NCBI GenBank assembly: GCA_030523805.1
Contig: JAUNHS010000108.1
Span: 1-5,578 of the forward strand
Direction of reading: 5' to 3'
Source: Acinetobacter sp.
GTDB taxonomy: Bacteria; Pseudomonadota; Gammaproteobacteria; Pseudomonadales; Moraxellaceae
Length of the DNA stretch: 5,578 bases
Part shown: in pieces, positions 1-5,578 of the stretch
Layout: the number at the start of each line of letters is the position of its first letter
How positions within the stretch are numbered: the first letter of the stretch is position 1
Translations under genes and position numbers: made by a program
The notes under the pieces: model-generated
Told to the model about the DNA's origin: nothing
The model's input: only the letters and a program-made list of their open reading frames with translations
Databases searched by the model: none

Positions 1-80
1 ATGCCAAATTAAATGCAAGCATTCCTGCTTCAACTTTTAATTTTACACCACCGAAGGGTACTGATGTGATTGACCAGTAA
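1..80 (+). CDS. lolA: Outer-membrane lipoprotein carrier protein LolA, C-terminal end only (partial)
   Basis: An open frame enters from the left edge and ends at the TAA at 78-80, giving about 25 residues that finish in FNFTPPKGTDVIDQ. The F-x-F-x-P-P-x-G-x-D-V pattern immediately before the stop is the typical end of LolA, the periplasmic chaperone that carries lipoproteins from the LolCDE complex in the inner membrane to LolB in the outer membrane. The frame is followed 21 bases later by a strong terminator, as expected at the true end of a gene. The rest of the gene lies outside the window, so the call rests on a short but characteristic tail. An unrelated protein with a similar ending cannot be excluded. 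Confidence 0.72.
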   Translation, partial: AKLNASIPASTFNFTPPKGTDVIDQ

Positions 81-100
81 CAATCCATTTCATATCCCAC

Positions 101-133
101 AAAAAAAGCTCTATGATGACATAGAGCTTTTTT
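101..133. terminator. Bidirectional intrinsic terminator between lolA and the MFS transporter gene
   Basis: Bases 102-114 and 121-133 are perfect reverse complements (13 bp), separated by the 6-base loop gatgac. The core pairing is AGCTCTAT with ATAGAGCT, flanked by a run of A on the left and a run of T on the right, so either strand gives a hairpin followed by a U-tract. It lies 21 bases after the lolA stop and 14 bases beyond the stop of the converging transporter gene, so it can serve both. Confidence 0.93.
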
Positions 134-147
134 GTCATTGAAACCAA

Positions 148-1437
148 TTACAGCTGATTATTGACATCTACATTTTTCGTTTCTTTAATGAGCAAGAATG
201 CCACTAAAGATAAAATAGACACGCCTGCCAAATAATAACCCACGGCGTGTAAACCATAAGTCGTTGCCAATTTGGTTGCAATCAAGGGTGCAAAAGAAGC
301 CCCTAAAATGCCTGCCAAATTAAAGGTTAAAGCTGACCCTGTATAACGCACCGATGTTGGGAATAATTCTGACAATACCGTACCAATTGGGCCATAGGTT
401 AAACCCATAATCGCTAAACCAATGCACAAGAATAAAAATACAGTCGCTTGACTGCCTGATGCCAATAAATCAGCAAAGAAGAAGCCAAAGATTGCAGAAA
501 TTGCACACACGGCTATAGACGTTACTTTACGCCCCAATTTTTCAGCTAAAATAGCAGAAATTGGAATAAATACAGCAAAGGCAATTGTCGCTAAAGTAAC
601 CATTTTCAAGAAGTCTTCACGGCTATAACCAAGCTGTTTCGTCCCCCAGTTGAGCGAGAACACAGTCGTTAAATAAAAGACTGCAAACGTACATACTGCA
701 GCAATCGTACCTAAAATCAACATTGGAAAATGATGACGGAATACCGCAGCAAAAGGCACGTGCTTTTCTTCTTGTTTGTCCAAGACTTTTTGGAATGCTG
801 GTGTTTCATGCAATTTCAAACGAATATACAAACCCACAATCACCAATAAAGCACTTGCAACAAATGGAATACGCCAGCCCCACGCCAAAAATTGCTCTTC
901 AGTCAAAATTGCACCTAGCAATAAGAATGAACCATTGGCAAGCATTAAGCCAAACGGTGCTCCCAACTGTGGGAACATACCAAACCATGCACGCTTACCT
1001 TGTGGTGCATTTTCCGTGGCAAGCAATACCGCACCGCTCCATTCACCGCCCAAGCCAATGCCTTGCCCTAAACGGCACAATGCCAATAAAATCGCTGCTG
1101 TAATGCCAATGCTTTCATAAGTTGGCAATAAACCAATAGCAACAGTAGAAAGCCCCATGGTTAATAATGCCGCAACAAGCGTGGCTTTACGTCCGATACG
1201 GTCGCCAAAATGCCCAAATAATGCCGAACCCAAAGGACGTGCTAAAAAGGCAATCGCAAAGGTCGCTAAAGACTGTAATACAGCGGTTTGTGGGTTATCC
1301 GCTGGGAAAAACAGCTGTGGGAATACAATGACCGCAGCCGTTGCATAAATATAAAAATCGTAAAACTCAATCGTTGTACCAACCATAGATGCAGTGAGTA
1401 CACGAGCAGTTGAGTTTTTTTGTTCTGTCGCAGACAT
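148..1437 (-). CDS. MFS transporter, metabolite:H+ symporter (MHS) family, YhjE/ShiA-like
   Basis: This encodes a 429-residue inner-membrane protein, close to the 430-440 residues usual for the family, with about 12 hydrophobic segments. The N-terminus (GTTIEFYDFYIYATAAVIVFP, about residues 20-40) is typical of MHS symporters. The signature loop between TM2 and TM3 is GHFGDRIGRK (75-84), with a second copy in the other half, LAEKLGRK (297-304). RLGQGIGLGGEW (122-133) and ELFPTSVRYTG (357-367) are further family signatures. The sequence resembles E. coli YhjE more than ShiA or ProP. The family takes up organic acids, betaines or shikimate with protons, but the substrate cannot be read from the sequence. 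The start at 1437 has a GAGAG ribosome-binding site upstream. The gene stands alone on the minus strand, divergent from mntP and ending at a shared terminator. No defects are visible. Confidence 0.93.
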   Translation of the reverse strand: MSATEQKNSTARVLTASMVGTTIEFYDFYIYATAAVIVFPQLFFPADNPQTAVLQSLATFAIAFLARPLGSALFGHFGDRIGRKATLVAALLTMGLSTVAIGLLPTYESIGITAAILLALCRLGQGIGLGGEWSGAVLLATENAPQGKRAWFGMFPQLGAPFGLMLANGSFLLLGAILTEEQFLAWGWRIPFVASALLVIVGLYIRLKLHETPAFQKVLDKQEEKHVPFAAVFRHHFPMLILGTIAAVCTFAVFYLTTVFSLNWGTKQLGYSREDFLKMVTLATIAFAVFIPISAILAEKLGRKVTSIAVCAISAIFGFFFADLLASGSQATVFLFLCIGLAIMGLTYGPIGTVLSELFPTSVRYTGSALTFNLAGILGASFAPLIATKLATTYGLHAVGYYLAGVSILSLVAFLLIKETKNVDVNNQL

Positions 1438-1522
1438 CGTTTTTACTCTCTATCTCAATCCAAAATAAACCATCAATGTGCATTTATTCCATGCAATCAT
1501 GCAAAAATAAACTTTACATTTC

Positions 1523-1538
1523 ATTTACAAAAGTAAAT
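1523..1538. promoter_or_regulatory. Candidate operator: palindrome ATTTAC-N4-GTAAAT
   Basis: ATTTAC (1523-1528) and GTAAAT (1533-1538) are perfect inverted repeats around aaaa. Two more TTTAC/GTAAA half-sites lie nearby: TTTAC at 1513-1517, 11 bases before the matching bases of the left arm, and GTAAA at 1554-1558, 21 bases after those of the right arm. These spacings are about one and two helical turns. The palindrome overlaps the -10 and predicted start site of the transporter promoter, where a repressor would act. That it is an operator is inference; such AT-rich words also occur by chance. Confidence 0.4.
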
Positions 1539-1563
1539 ATATCAAATAATTTAGTAAAATCAA
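1536..1563 (-). promoter_or_regulatory. Candidate sigma70 promoter for the MFS transporter gene
   Basis: Read on the minus strand, TTGATT (1563-1558) is followed after 16 bases by TATATT (1541-1536), preceded by TGA to give an extended -10 (TGnTATATT). The match is 4 of 6 to the -35 and 5 of 6 to the -10 consensus. Transcription would start near 1529, giving a leader of about 90 bases before the start codon. The AT-rich background makes chance matches likely, so this is moderate evidence only. Confidence 0.45.
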
Positions 1564-1571
1564 GCTGATAA

Positions 1572-1590
1572 ATCGCAATCCTATCGCAAT
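1572..1590. repeat. Tandem 8-bp direct repeat ATCGCAAT with 11-bp period
   Basis: ATCGCAAT occurs at 1572-1579 and again at 1583-1590. The starts are 11 bases apart, so both copies face the same side of the helix. They lie just upstream of the candidate transporter -35 and about 110 bases upstream of the mntP promoter, a place where an activator binding to direct repeats could sit. Function is inferred from position only. Confidence 0.45.
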
Positions 1591-1721
1591 AAATCTTATT
1601 ATTTGTTTAATTTATAAACGGTTAGACATCTAGCTAAAAATCATCTCACATTTTTATATCGGCTCATGGATTACAATGTGCAATATTCAATCCACAAGGC
1701 AATAGAGCAATCAACAAATTA

Positions 1722-1730
1722 TGCTATAAT
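1722..1730 (+). promoter_or_regulatory. Extended -10 promoter element of mntP
   Basis: TGCTATAAT is a perfect extended -10 (TGn plus consensus TATAAT at 1725-1730). The -35 position 17 bases upstream (ATAGAG, 1702-1707) matches poorly, as is common for extended -10 promoters. Transcription would start near 1737, leaving a leader of about 28 bases before the mntP ATG at 1765. The element lies inside the upstream extension of the open frame and so argues against a start at 1666. Confidence 0.65.
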
Positions 1731-1764
1731 TCACAACGACTTTAATATACCTAATGAGTACATC

Positions 1765-2334
1765 ATGAGCTTTTTTGCCCTGTTGGTTTTAGCCTTTGCC
1801 ATGTCTATGGATGCGTTTGCTGTTGCCATCGCAAAAGGGGTGATTTTAGGTAAAGTCAGCATTTGGCGTGCTTTGCGTATTGGTATATTGTTTGGTTTGA
1901 TTGAAGGCATTACCCCGTTGATTGGTTGGGGATTGGGCAAATTAGCTCATCAATGGATTGAACAATGGGACCATTGGTTAGCCTTTGCCTTATTATTAGG
2001 CTTGGGCTTAAAAGTGTGCTATGAAAGTTTACAACATGATGATTCACCAACATCTCAACCGACCACATCACCCAAATTTTATTTATTGATTTTAACAGCA
2101 ATTGGTACAAGTTTAGATGCCATGACCGTTGGTGTGAGTTTGGCATTTTTAGATGTTTCCATTCTGTTAGCCACGCTCATGATTGGCTTGGCAACTTGTG
2201 TGATGGTCAGTAGTGGCGTGATGCTCGGGCATTCGATGAGACAAAATTGTGGTAAATACGCAGAATTTTTAGGTGGCATCGTGCTGATTGTGATTGGTAG
2301 TTTTATTTTAATTGACCATCTGTATTTGGCATAA
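1765..2334 (+). CDS. mntP: Manganese efflux pump MntP
   Basis: This encodes a 189-residue, six-TM inner-membrane protein, nearly the same length as E. coli MntP (188). MntP exports Mn2+ and protects against manganese overload. Two repeated halves are visible. TM1 carries AFAMSMDAFAVAIAKG with Asp16, and TM4 carries GTSLDAMTVGVSLAF with Asp118, the conserved acidic residues of the family at matching positions. A polar loop (about 90-103, HDDSPTSQPTTS) separates the halves. The in-frame ATG at 1666 would add 33 residues that are not family-like and span the -10 promoter, so the start is put at 1765. Its ribosome-binding site is weak. A four-codon frame starting at 1754 ends over the start codon. 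mntP is divergent from the transporter gene and separated from rpiA by 105 bases containing an rpiA promoter. Confidence 0.93.
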   Translation: MSFFALLVLAFAMSMDAFAVAIAKGVILGKVSIWRALRIGILFGLIEGITPLIGWGLGKLAHQWIEQWDHWLAFALLLGLGLKVCYESLQHDDSPTSQPTTSPKFYLLILTAIGTSLDAMTVGVSLAFLDVSILLATLMIGLATCVMVSSGVMLGHSMRQNCGKYAEFLGGIVLIVIGSFILIDHLYLA

Positions 2335-2373
2335 AGCATAGAGCAAAGACCACGCAAAAATCATCACTATGAC

Positions 2374-2402
2374 TTGAGAAAGCAGGCTAACCGTTGTAAG
2401 AT
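2374..2402 (+). promoter_or_regulatory. Sigma70 promoter for rpiA
   Basis: TTGAGA (2374-2379, 5 of 6 to the -35 consensus) is followed after exactly 17 bases by TAAGAT (2397-2402, 4 of 6 to the -10). Transcription would start near 2409, about 31 bases before the rpiA ATG. The TTG that would be the earliest start of the open frame is itself the beginning of this -35 box, which supports the later start. Confidence 0.62.
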
Positions 2403-2429
2403 AACAGCATTTCATTCATATTCACATTT

Positions 2430-2432
2430 AGG
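2430..2432 (+). promoter_or_regulatory. Ribosome-binding site deciding the rpiA start
   Basis: AGG at 2430-2432 lies 7 bases before the ATG at 2440, a good Shine-Dalgarno distance. Together with the promoter upstream and the family's usual N-terminus, it fixes the start at 2440. Confidence 0.6.
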
Positions 2433-2439
2433 CACAATT

Positions 2440-3111
2440 ATGGCGTTATACCAAACACAAGACCAAAAAAAACAAGCCGCAGCTGAAGCTGCATTAAAGC
2501 ATTTACCTAAAGGCGGTATTTTGGGTGTAGGCACAGGAAGTACGGTCAATTTTTTGATTGATTTATTGCCTGAATTGCAATTAGAAGCAGCTGTTGCTAG
2601 CTCACAAGCCACCGCAGAACGTTTGAAAAAACTCGGCATAGAAGTCGTAGATATGAATAGTGTCGGTAGTTTAGATGCTTATGTAGATGGGGCAGATGAA
2701 ATTGACCGTCATTTGCACATGATTAAAGGTGGTGGAGCGGCACTGACTAGAGAAAAAATTGTGGCATCTATTGCACGTCAATTTATTTGTATTGTAGATG
2801 ATAGCAAATGGGTAACGCAGTTAGGGCGTGCGTTTCCTTTACCGATTGAAGTCATTCCGATGGCACGCTCAGCCGTGGCACGCAAATTAGTGACTTTAGG
2901 TGGCGATCCGACCTATCGTGAAGGCGTGGTTACGGATAATGGCAATGTCATTTTAGATGTTTATAATTTAAACATTTTAAATGCGATAGAATTAGAAAAA
3001 ACCATCAATGATATTCCAGGTGTTGTTACCAATGGGATTTTTGCATTAAATGCTGCAAATGTCGCTATTGTGGCAACCGATCATGGCATTGATGTGCGTT
3101 ATGCTGAATAA
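2440..3111 (+). CDS. rpiA: Ribose-5-phosphate isomerase A
   Basis: This 223-residue cytoplasmic enzyme (E. coli RpiA has 219) interconverts ribose 5-phosphate and ribulose 5-phosphate in the non-oxidative pentose phosphate pathway. [15 protein letters not shown] (about 29-43) is the N-terminal phosphate-binding region, followed by ASSQAT (53-58). YVDGADEID (81-89) carries Asp83 and Asp86, [12 protein letters not shown] carries Lys96 and Glu105. These match the E. coli active-site residues Asp81, Asp84, Lys94 and Glu103 with a constant shift of two. The C-terminus ([21 protein letters not shown]) is also typical. A TTG start at 2374 would add 22 residues reading through the promoter and was not used. 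The gene has its own promoter and terminator, so it is probably transcribed alone, with some possible read-through from mntP since no hairpin terminator separates them. Confidence 0.97.
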   Translation: MALYQTQDQKKQAAAEAALKHLPKGGILGVGTGSTVNFLIDLLPELQLEAAVASSQATAERLKKLGIEVVDMNSVGSLDAYVDGADEIDRHLHMIKGGGAALTREKIVASIARQFICIVDDSKWVTQLGRAFPLPIEVIPMARSAVARKLVTLGGDPTYREGVVTDNGNVILDVYNLNILNAIELEKTINDIPGVVTNGIFALNAANVAIVATDHGIDVRYAE

Positions 3112-3128
3112 GACAGCAAAAGATGGTC

Positions 3129-3159
3129 AAGCATGGGAATATTCTCATGCTTTTCTTTT
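3129..3159 (+). terminator. Intrinsic terminator of rpiA
   Basis: Bases 3129-3138 (AAGCATGGGA) pair with 3143-3152 (TCTCATGCTT) around the loop ATAT, making a 10-bp stem with one G-U wobble. The run TTTTCTTTT (3151-3159) gives the U-tract. The hairpin begins 17 bases after the rpiA stop. The ATG at 3133 lies inside the 5' arm, so it is an unlikely start for the next gene. Confidence 0.85.
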
Positions 3160-3192
3160 GGCGATATTTATCATCTGAGTGGAATAAATCCT

Positions 3193-3924
3193 ATGTTTAA
3201 GCGTTTGGTTTCTCGTGTTAAAAAACCAGCTTTGCCTGTATTACAACAGCAATATATTCATTTAGATGATGATTTACCCGATATTTTGCTCAAACCGCAC
3301 GCACGAGCGACACGCATAAAAATCAAAATTTCTGCTCAAGACATCAAAGTTATTGCTCCGCCTACGGCACGCTATGAACACGTTGTGCAATTTTTACAGC
3401 AATCTAAAGCGTGGATTAAACAACATTGGCAACCTATGCCGACGGCTCAACAATATCCAACACAACTGCAATTATTCCAACATCATGCCAACATTAGTGT
3501 ACATTATGTTCAGCAAGAGCAATTAAAAGGTAAATTTTTTATTTGGCACGCACAGCAATCGCAATTATTATTGGATTCATCACAAAAGGATTTAGCGATG
3601 AAACAATTCATTTTGAGTTATGCTAAACAGCATTTGCCAGCGTATTTGCAGCACATTGCTCAAACCTTGCGTATCCAAGTGAGTAAAATTTCCATTCGCC
3701 ATGCCAAAACACGTTGGGGGAGTTGTAGCCGTCAAAATGCCATTATGTTGAATGCGGCTTTGGTGCGTTGTCCTGAAGCATTGGTGCGTTATGTGTGCAT
3801 ACATGAATTGGCTCATACGGTGCATTTTGACCATAGCCCTGCGTTTTGGGCGTGGGTCGCTCGGCATGATGTCAATTATCAACAACATCGGCAAGCATTA
3901 AAGCAATATGCCTTGCATGATTAG
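3193..3924 (+). CDS. YgjP-type (DUF45, M48-like) zinc metallopeptidase
   Basis: This encodes 243 residues with no signal peptide or membrane segment, so it is probably cytoplasmic. The catalytic region matches the YgjP-like metallopeptidase family: RWGSCS (174-179), then ALVRYVCIHELAH with the HExxH zinc motif at 204-208 (ligands His204 and His208, catalytic Glu205). Five residues later HSPAFW supplies the third ligand His214. The N-terminal part (ATRIKIKISAQDIKVIAPP, about 39-57, then a helix ending SKAWIKQHW) is also typical. All zinc residues are intact, so an active enzyme is expected, but substrates for this family are poorly known. The open frame extends upstream to 3133, inside the rpiA terminator. 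The ATG at 3193 is preferred, with GTGGA 9 bases upstream as a modest ribosome-binding site. No clear promoter was found, so it may depend partly on read-through from rpiA. It is not SprT or HtpX: it lacks membrane segments and has the RWGSC motif. Confidence 0.87.
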   Translation: MFKRLVSRVKKPALPVLQQQYIHLDDDLPDILLKPHARATRIKIKISAQDIKVIAPPTARYEHVVQFLQQSKAWIKQHWQPMPTAQQYPTQLQLFQHHANISVHYVQQEQLKGKFFIWHAQQSQLLLDSSQKDLAMKQFILSYAKQHLPAYLQHIAQTLRIQVSKISIRHAKTRWGSCSRQNAIMLNAALVRCPEALVRYVCIHELAHTVHFDHSPAFWAWVARHDVNYQQHRQALKQYALHD

Positions 3925-3961
3925 TTTTTGTATGACTTTTTGCAACATTTTTCTAAATCTT

Positions 3962-3990
3962 TTGGCGTTAGCCACTGAATAGGCTATAAT
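3962..3990 (+). promoter_or_regulatory. Sigma70 promoter for ddc
   Basis: TTGGCG (3962-3967, 4 of 6 to the -35 consensus) is followed after exactly 17 bases by a perfect TATAAT (3985-3990). Transcription would begin near 3997, about 31 bases before the ddc ATG. The ATG at 3989 that gives the longest frame overlaps the -10 box and would lie upstream of the transcript, so it is not the start. Confidence 0.75.
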
Positions 3991-3995
3991 GCCTA
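3980..3995. promoter_or_regulatory. Candidate ddc operator: TAGGC-N6-GCCTA around the -10 box
   Basis: TAGGC (3980-3984) and GCCTA (3991-3995) are perfect inverted repeats whose 6-base spacer is exactly the TATAAT box. A second overlapping pair, TAGCC (3969-3973) and GGCTA (3982-3986), lies in the promoter spacer. A protein bound here would block RNA polymerase. No known regulator was recognised, and the operator role is inference. Confidence 0.38.
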
Positions 3996-4015
3996 CATCT
4001 TTTAACATCACAATT

Positions 4016-4019
4016 AGGG
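4016..4019 (+). promoter_or_regulatory. Ribosome-binding site deciding the ddc start
   Basis: AGGG at 4016-4019 lies 8 bases before the ATG at 4028. It supports that start over the ATG at 3989, which has no such site and overlaps the -10 box. Confidence 0.7.
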
Positions 4020-4027
4020 TTAAGACT

Positions 4028-5572
4028 ATGGCAACCTTTGCACAACACAAACAAGCACTTTTATGTAATGACGCACAATCTATCGCTGATTATGAAAAGG
4101 CGATGGCTCAAGCGGTAAAAGCAGTCTCAGCATGGCTACAAAATGATAAAATGTACACGGGTGGTAGCATTAAACAGTTACGTTCAGAAATCCGTTTTAA
4201 TCCTGCGGCTGAAGGTTTGGGCGTAGAGCAATCATTAGAGCGTCTTGTAGAGTTATTTTTAAATAAAAGTTTAAAAGTACATCACCCACATTCTTTGGCA
4301 CATTTGCATTGCCCAACCATGGTTACAAGCCAAATTGCTGAAGTATTAATCAATGCGACCAATCAGTCTATGGATTCATGGGATCAAAGCCCAGCAGGTT
4401 CATTGATGGAAGTGCAATTAATTGACTGGTTACGCCAAAAAGTCGGCTATGGTAGCGGACAAGCAGGTGTGTTTACATCAGGCGGCACACAATCTAACTT
4501 GATGGGTGTATTGTTAGCTCGTGATTGGTGCATTGCTAAACATTGGAAAAATGAACAAGGGCAAGAATGGTCTGTACAACGTGATGGTATTCCTGCTGAT
4601 GCGATGCAACGTGTCAAAGTGATTTGCTCTGAAAATGCACATTTCTCTGTACAAAAAAATATGGCAATGATGGGCATGGGCTTCCAATCTGTCGTTGCTG
4701 TACCTGTCAATGACAAAGCTCAAATGGACGTGGTTGCATTAGAACAAACCTTAAAACAATTACAAGCAGAAGGTAAAATCGTAGCGTGTGTGGTGGCTAC
4801 AGCAGGCACAACCGATGCAGGTGCGATTGATCCATTAAAAGAAATCCGTGCTTTAACGCATCAGTTTGGTGCGTGGATGCATATTGATGCAGCGTGGGGC
4901 GGTGCATTGTTATTGTCTAATGATTATCGTGATTGGTTAGATGGTATTGAACAATCTGATTCGGTAACGCTTGATTTCCATAAACATTTCTTCCAAAGCA
5001 TTTCATGTGGTGCATTCTTATTAAAAGATGAGAAAAATTATCGCTTTATGCACTATGAAGCAGAATATTTGAACTCGGCTTATGACGAAGAACACGGCGT
5101 ACCAAACCTTGTATCTAAATCATTGCAAACCACTCGTCGTTTTGATGCGTTAAAATTATGGTTTACCGTAGAAGCACTAGGCGAAGAATTGTACGGCTCA
5201 ATGATTGACCATGGCGTAAAATTAACTCGCCAAGTTGCAGATTATATTCAAGCGACTGATGGTTTAGAATTATTGGTTGAGCCACAATTTGCATCGGTTT
5301 TATTCCGTGTTGTACCACAAGGTTATCCTGCAGAATTTATTGATAGCTTAAACCAAAACGTTGCAGATGAATTATTTGCTCGTGGTGAAGCGAATATTGG
5401 TGTAACTCGTGTGATTGATGCTAAACAAGATGTACAATCATTGAAGATGACCACTTTAAGCCCTGTGGCAACTTTGGAAAATGTACAAGCCTTATTAGCT
5501 CAAGTGTTGAGCGAAGCAGAACGCATTAAAGATGCGATTGTAGCAGGGACTTATACGCCTGCGATTGACTAA
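4028..5572 (+). CDS. ddc: L-2,4-diaminobutyrate decarboxylase (PLP-dependent, group II)
   Basis: This encodes 514 residues, close to the roughly 510 of the Acinetobacter baumannii enzyme, which it strongly resembles throughout. The enzyme decarboxylates L-2,4-diaminobutyrate to 1,3-diaminopropane in the cytoplasm. PLP-site motifs appear in the usual order: TSGGTQSN (150-157) for the phosphate, His205 in [10 protein letters not shown] to stack on the ring, Asp287 in HIDAAW for the pyridine nitrogen, and Lys319 in DFHKHFFQ as the Schiff-base lysine. [13 protein letters not shown] (85-97) and the C-terminal MTTLSPVAT are also family-like. The start at 4028 removes 13 residues that would overlap the -10 box. 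The gene has its own promoter. In Acinetobacter, ddc normally follows dat, the aminotransferase that makes its substrate, but here a metallopeptidase gene lies upstream. Only six bases follow the stop, so dat could be downstream or elsewhere. A siderophore-type decarboxylase (RhbB-like) is a less likely alternative. Confidence 0.94.
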   Translation: MATFAQHKQALLCNDAQSIADYEKAMAQAVKAVSAWLQNDKMYTGGSIKQLRSEIRFNPAAEGLGVEQSLERLVELFLNKSLKVHHPHSLAHLHCPTMVTSQIAEVLINATNQSMDSWDQSPAGSLMEVQLIDWLRQKVGYGSGQAGVFTSGGTQSNLMGVLLARDWCIAKHWKNEQGQEWSVQRDGIPADAMQRVKVICSENAHFSVQKNMAMMGMGFQSVVAVPVNDKAQMDVVALEQTLKQLQAEGKIVACVVATAGTTDAGAIDPLKEIRALTHQFGAWMHIDAAWGGALLLSNDYRDWLDGIEQSDSVTLDFHKHFFQSISCGAFLLKDEKNYRFMHYEAEYLNSAYDEEHGVPNLVSKSLQTTRRFDALKLWFTVEALGEELYGSMIDHGVKLTRQVADYIQATDGLELLVEPQFASVLFRVVPQGYPAEFIDSLNQNVADELFARGEANIGVTRVIDAKQDVQSLKMTTLSPVATLENVQALLAQVLSEAERIKDAIVAGTYTPAID

Positions 5573-5578
5573 TGATTG

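Larger units (their letters stand above)
1438..1764. other. Divergent intergenic region between the MFS transporter gene and mntP
   Basis: This very AT-rich stretch of 327 bases separates two divergent genes, and I see no coding sequence in it. It holds a candidate promoter for the transporter, a palindrome at 1523-1538, a direct repeat at 1572-1590 and the mntP promoter around 1722-1730, each listed separately. A further inverted pair, TGCAT (1479-1483) and ATGCA (1491-1495), with another ATGCA at 1499-1503, lies in the predicted transporter leader. I found no yybP-ykoY manganese riboswitch features, and the predicted mntP leader of about 28 bases is too short for one. No MntR-type palindrome is obvious. 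Confidence 0.7.

Noticed and set aside
723..1348. Several plus-strand open frames of 63 to 126 codons inside the transporter gene
   Set aside because: They are antisense to a clear MFS coding sequence, have no family-like sequence, and overlap each other; they are shadow frames.
1479..1503. TGCAT/ATGCA inverted and direct repeats in the transporter leader
   Set aside because: Five-base arms in AT-rich DNA occur often by chance, and the position within the leader suggests no specific role.
1540..1764. A yybP-ykoY manganese riboswitch before mntP
   Set aside because: I could not see the conserved GC-rich helices of that motif, and the best promoter lies too close to the gene.
1731..2639. Minus-strand open frames of 69 to 92 codons opposite mntP and rpiA
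   Set aside because: Their residue composition is not protein-like and they lie antisense to well-recognised genes.
3158..3187. Possible peptidase promoter with TTGGCG (3158-3163) and GAATAA (3182-3187)
   Set aside because: The -10 match is poor and transcription would start at about the ATG itself. The 10-base word TCTTTTGGCG is shared with the ddc promoter, but the first copy is largely the terminator U-tract.
3592..4723. Minus-strand open frames opposite the peptidase and ddc
   Set aside because: They mirror conserved coding regions on the other strand and show no domain or plausible start signals.
1..5578. A mobile element, CRISPR array, toxin-antitoxin pair or defence system
   Set aside because: No transposase, terminal repeats, spaced repeats or small paired genes are present; all substantial coding regions are explained by known families.

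Overview
The window is ordinary chromosomal DNA from a moderately AT-rich gammaproteobacterium, most likely Acinetobacter or a close Moraxellaceae relative. The strongest pointer is the last gene, whose protein closely resembles the L-2,4-diaminobutyrate decarboxylase (Ddc) I know from Acinetobacter. The lolA tail, mntP and rpiA fit a gammaproteobacterium. I see no rRNA, tRNA, CRISPR array, insertion sequence, phage gene or attachment site.

Layout. Positions 1-80 are the 3' end of a plus-strand lolA (outer-membrane lipoprotein carrier). A perfect bidirectional terminator hairpin (101-133) follows, shared with the converging minus-strand gene at 148-1437, a 12-TM metabolite:H+ symporter of the major facilitator superfamily (MHS/YhjE-ShiA type). 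A 327-base divergent intergenic region (1438-1764) carries a candidate promoter for the transporter, a palindrome over its predicted start site, an 8-bp direct repeat at one helical turn, and an extended -10 promoter for mntP. The plus strand then carries mntP (Mn2+ exporter, 1765-2334), rpiA (ribose-5-phosphate isomerase A, 2440-3111), a YgjP-type zinc metallopeptidase (3193-3924) and ddc (4028-5572).

Starts and regulation. For all four complete plus-strand genes the longest open frame begins too early. The upstream extension overlaps a promoter element (mntP, rpiA, ddc) or a terminator stem (the peptidase). The shorter starts give family-typical lengths where I know them and mostly have better ribosome-binding sites. 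mntP, rpiA and ddc each seem to have their own promoter, and rpiA ends in its own terminator, so the plus-strand genes look like mostly separate units and not one operon.

Function. The genes are mostly unrelated housekeeping functions: lipoprotein trafficking, organic-acid type uptake, manganese detoxification, the pentose phosphate pathway, a putative protease, and 1,3-diaminopropane synthesis. I found no convincing novel system. The points most worth a second look are the palindromic sites over the transporter and ddc promoters, and a ddc without its usual partner dat immediately upstream.
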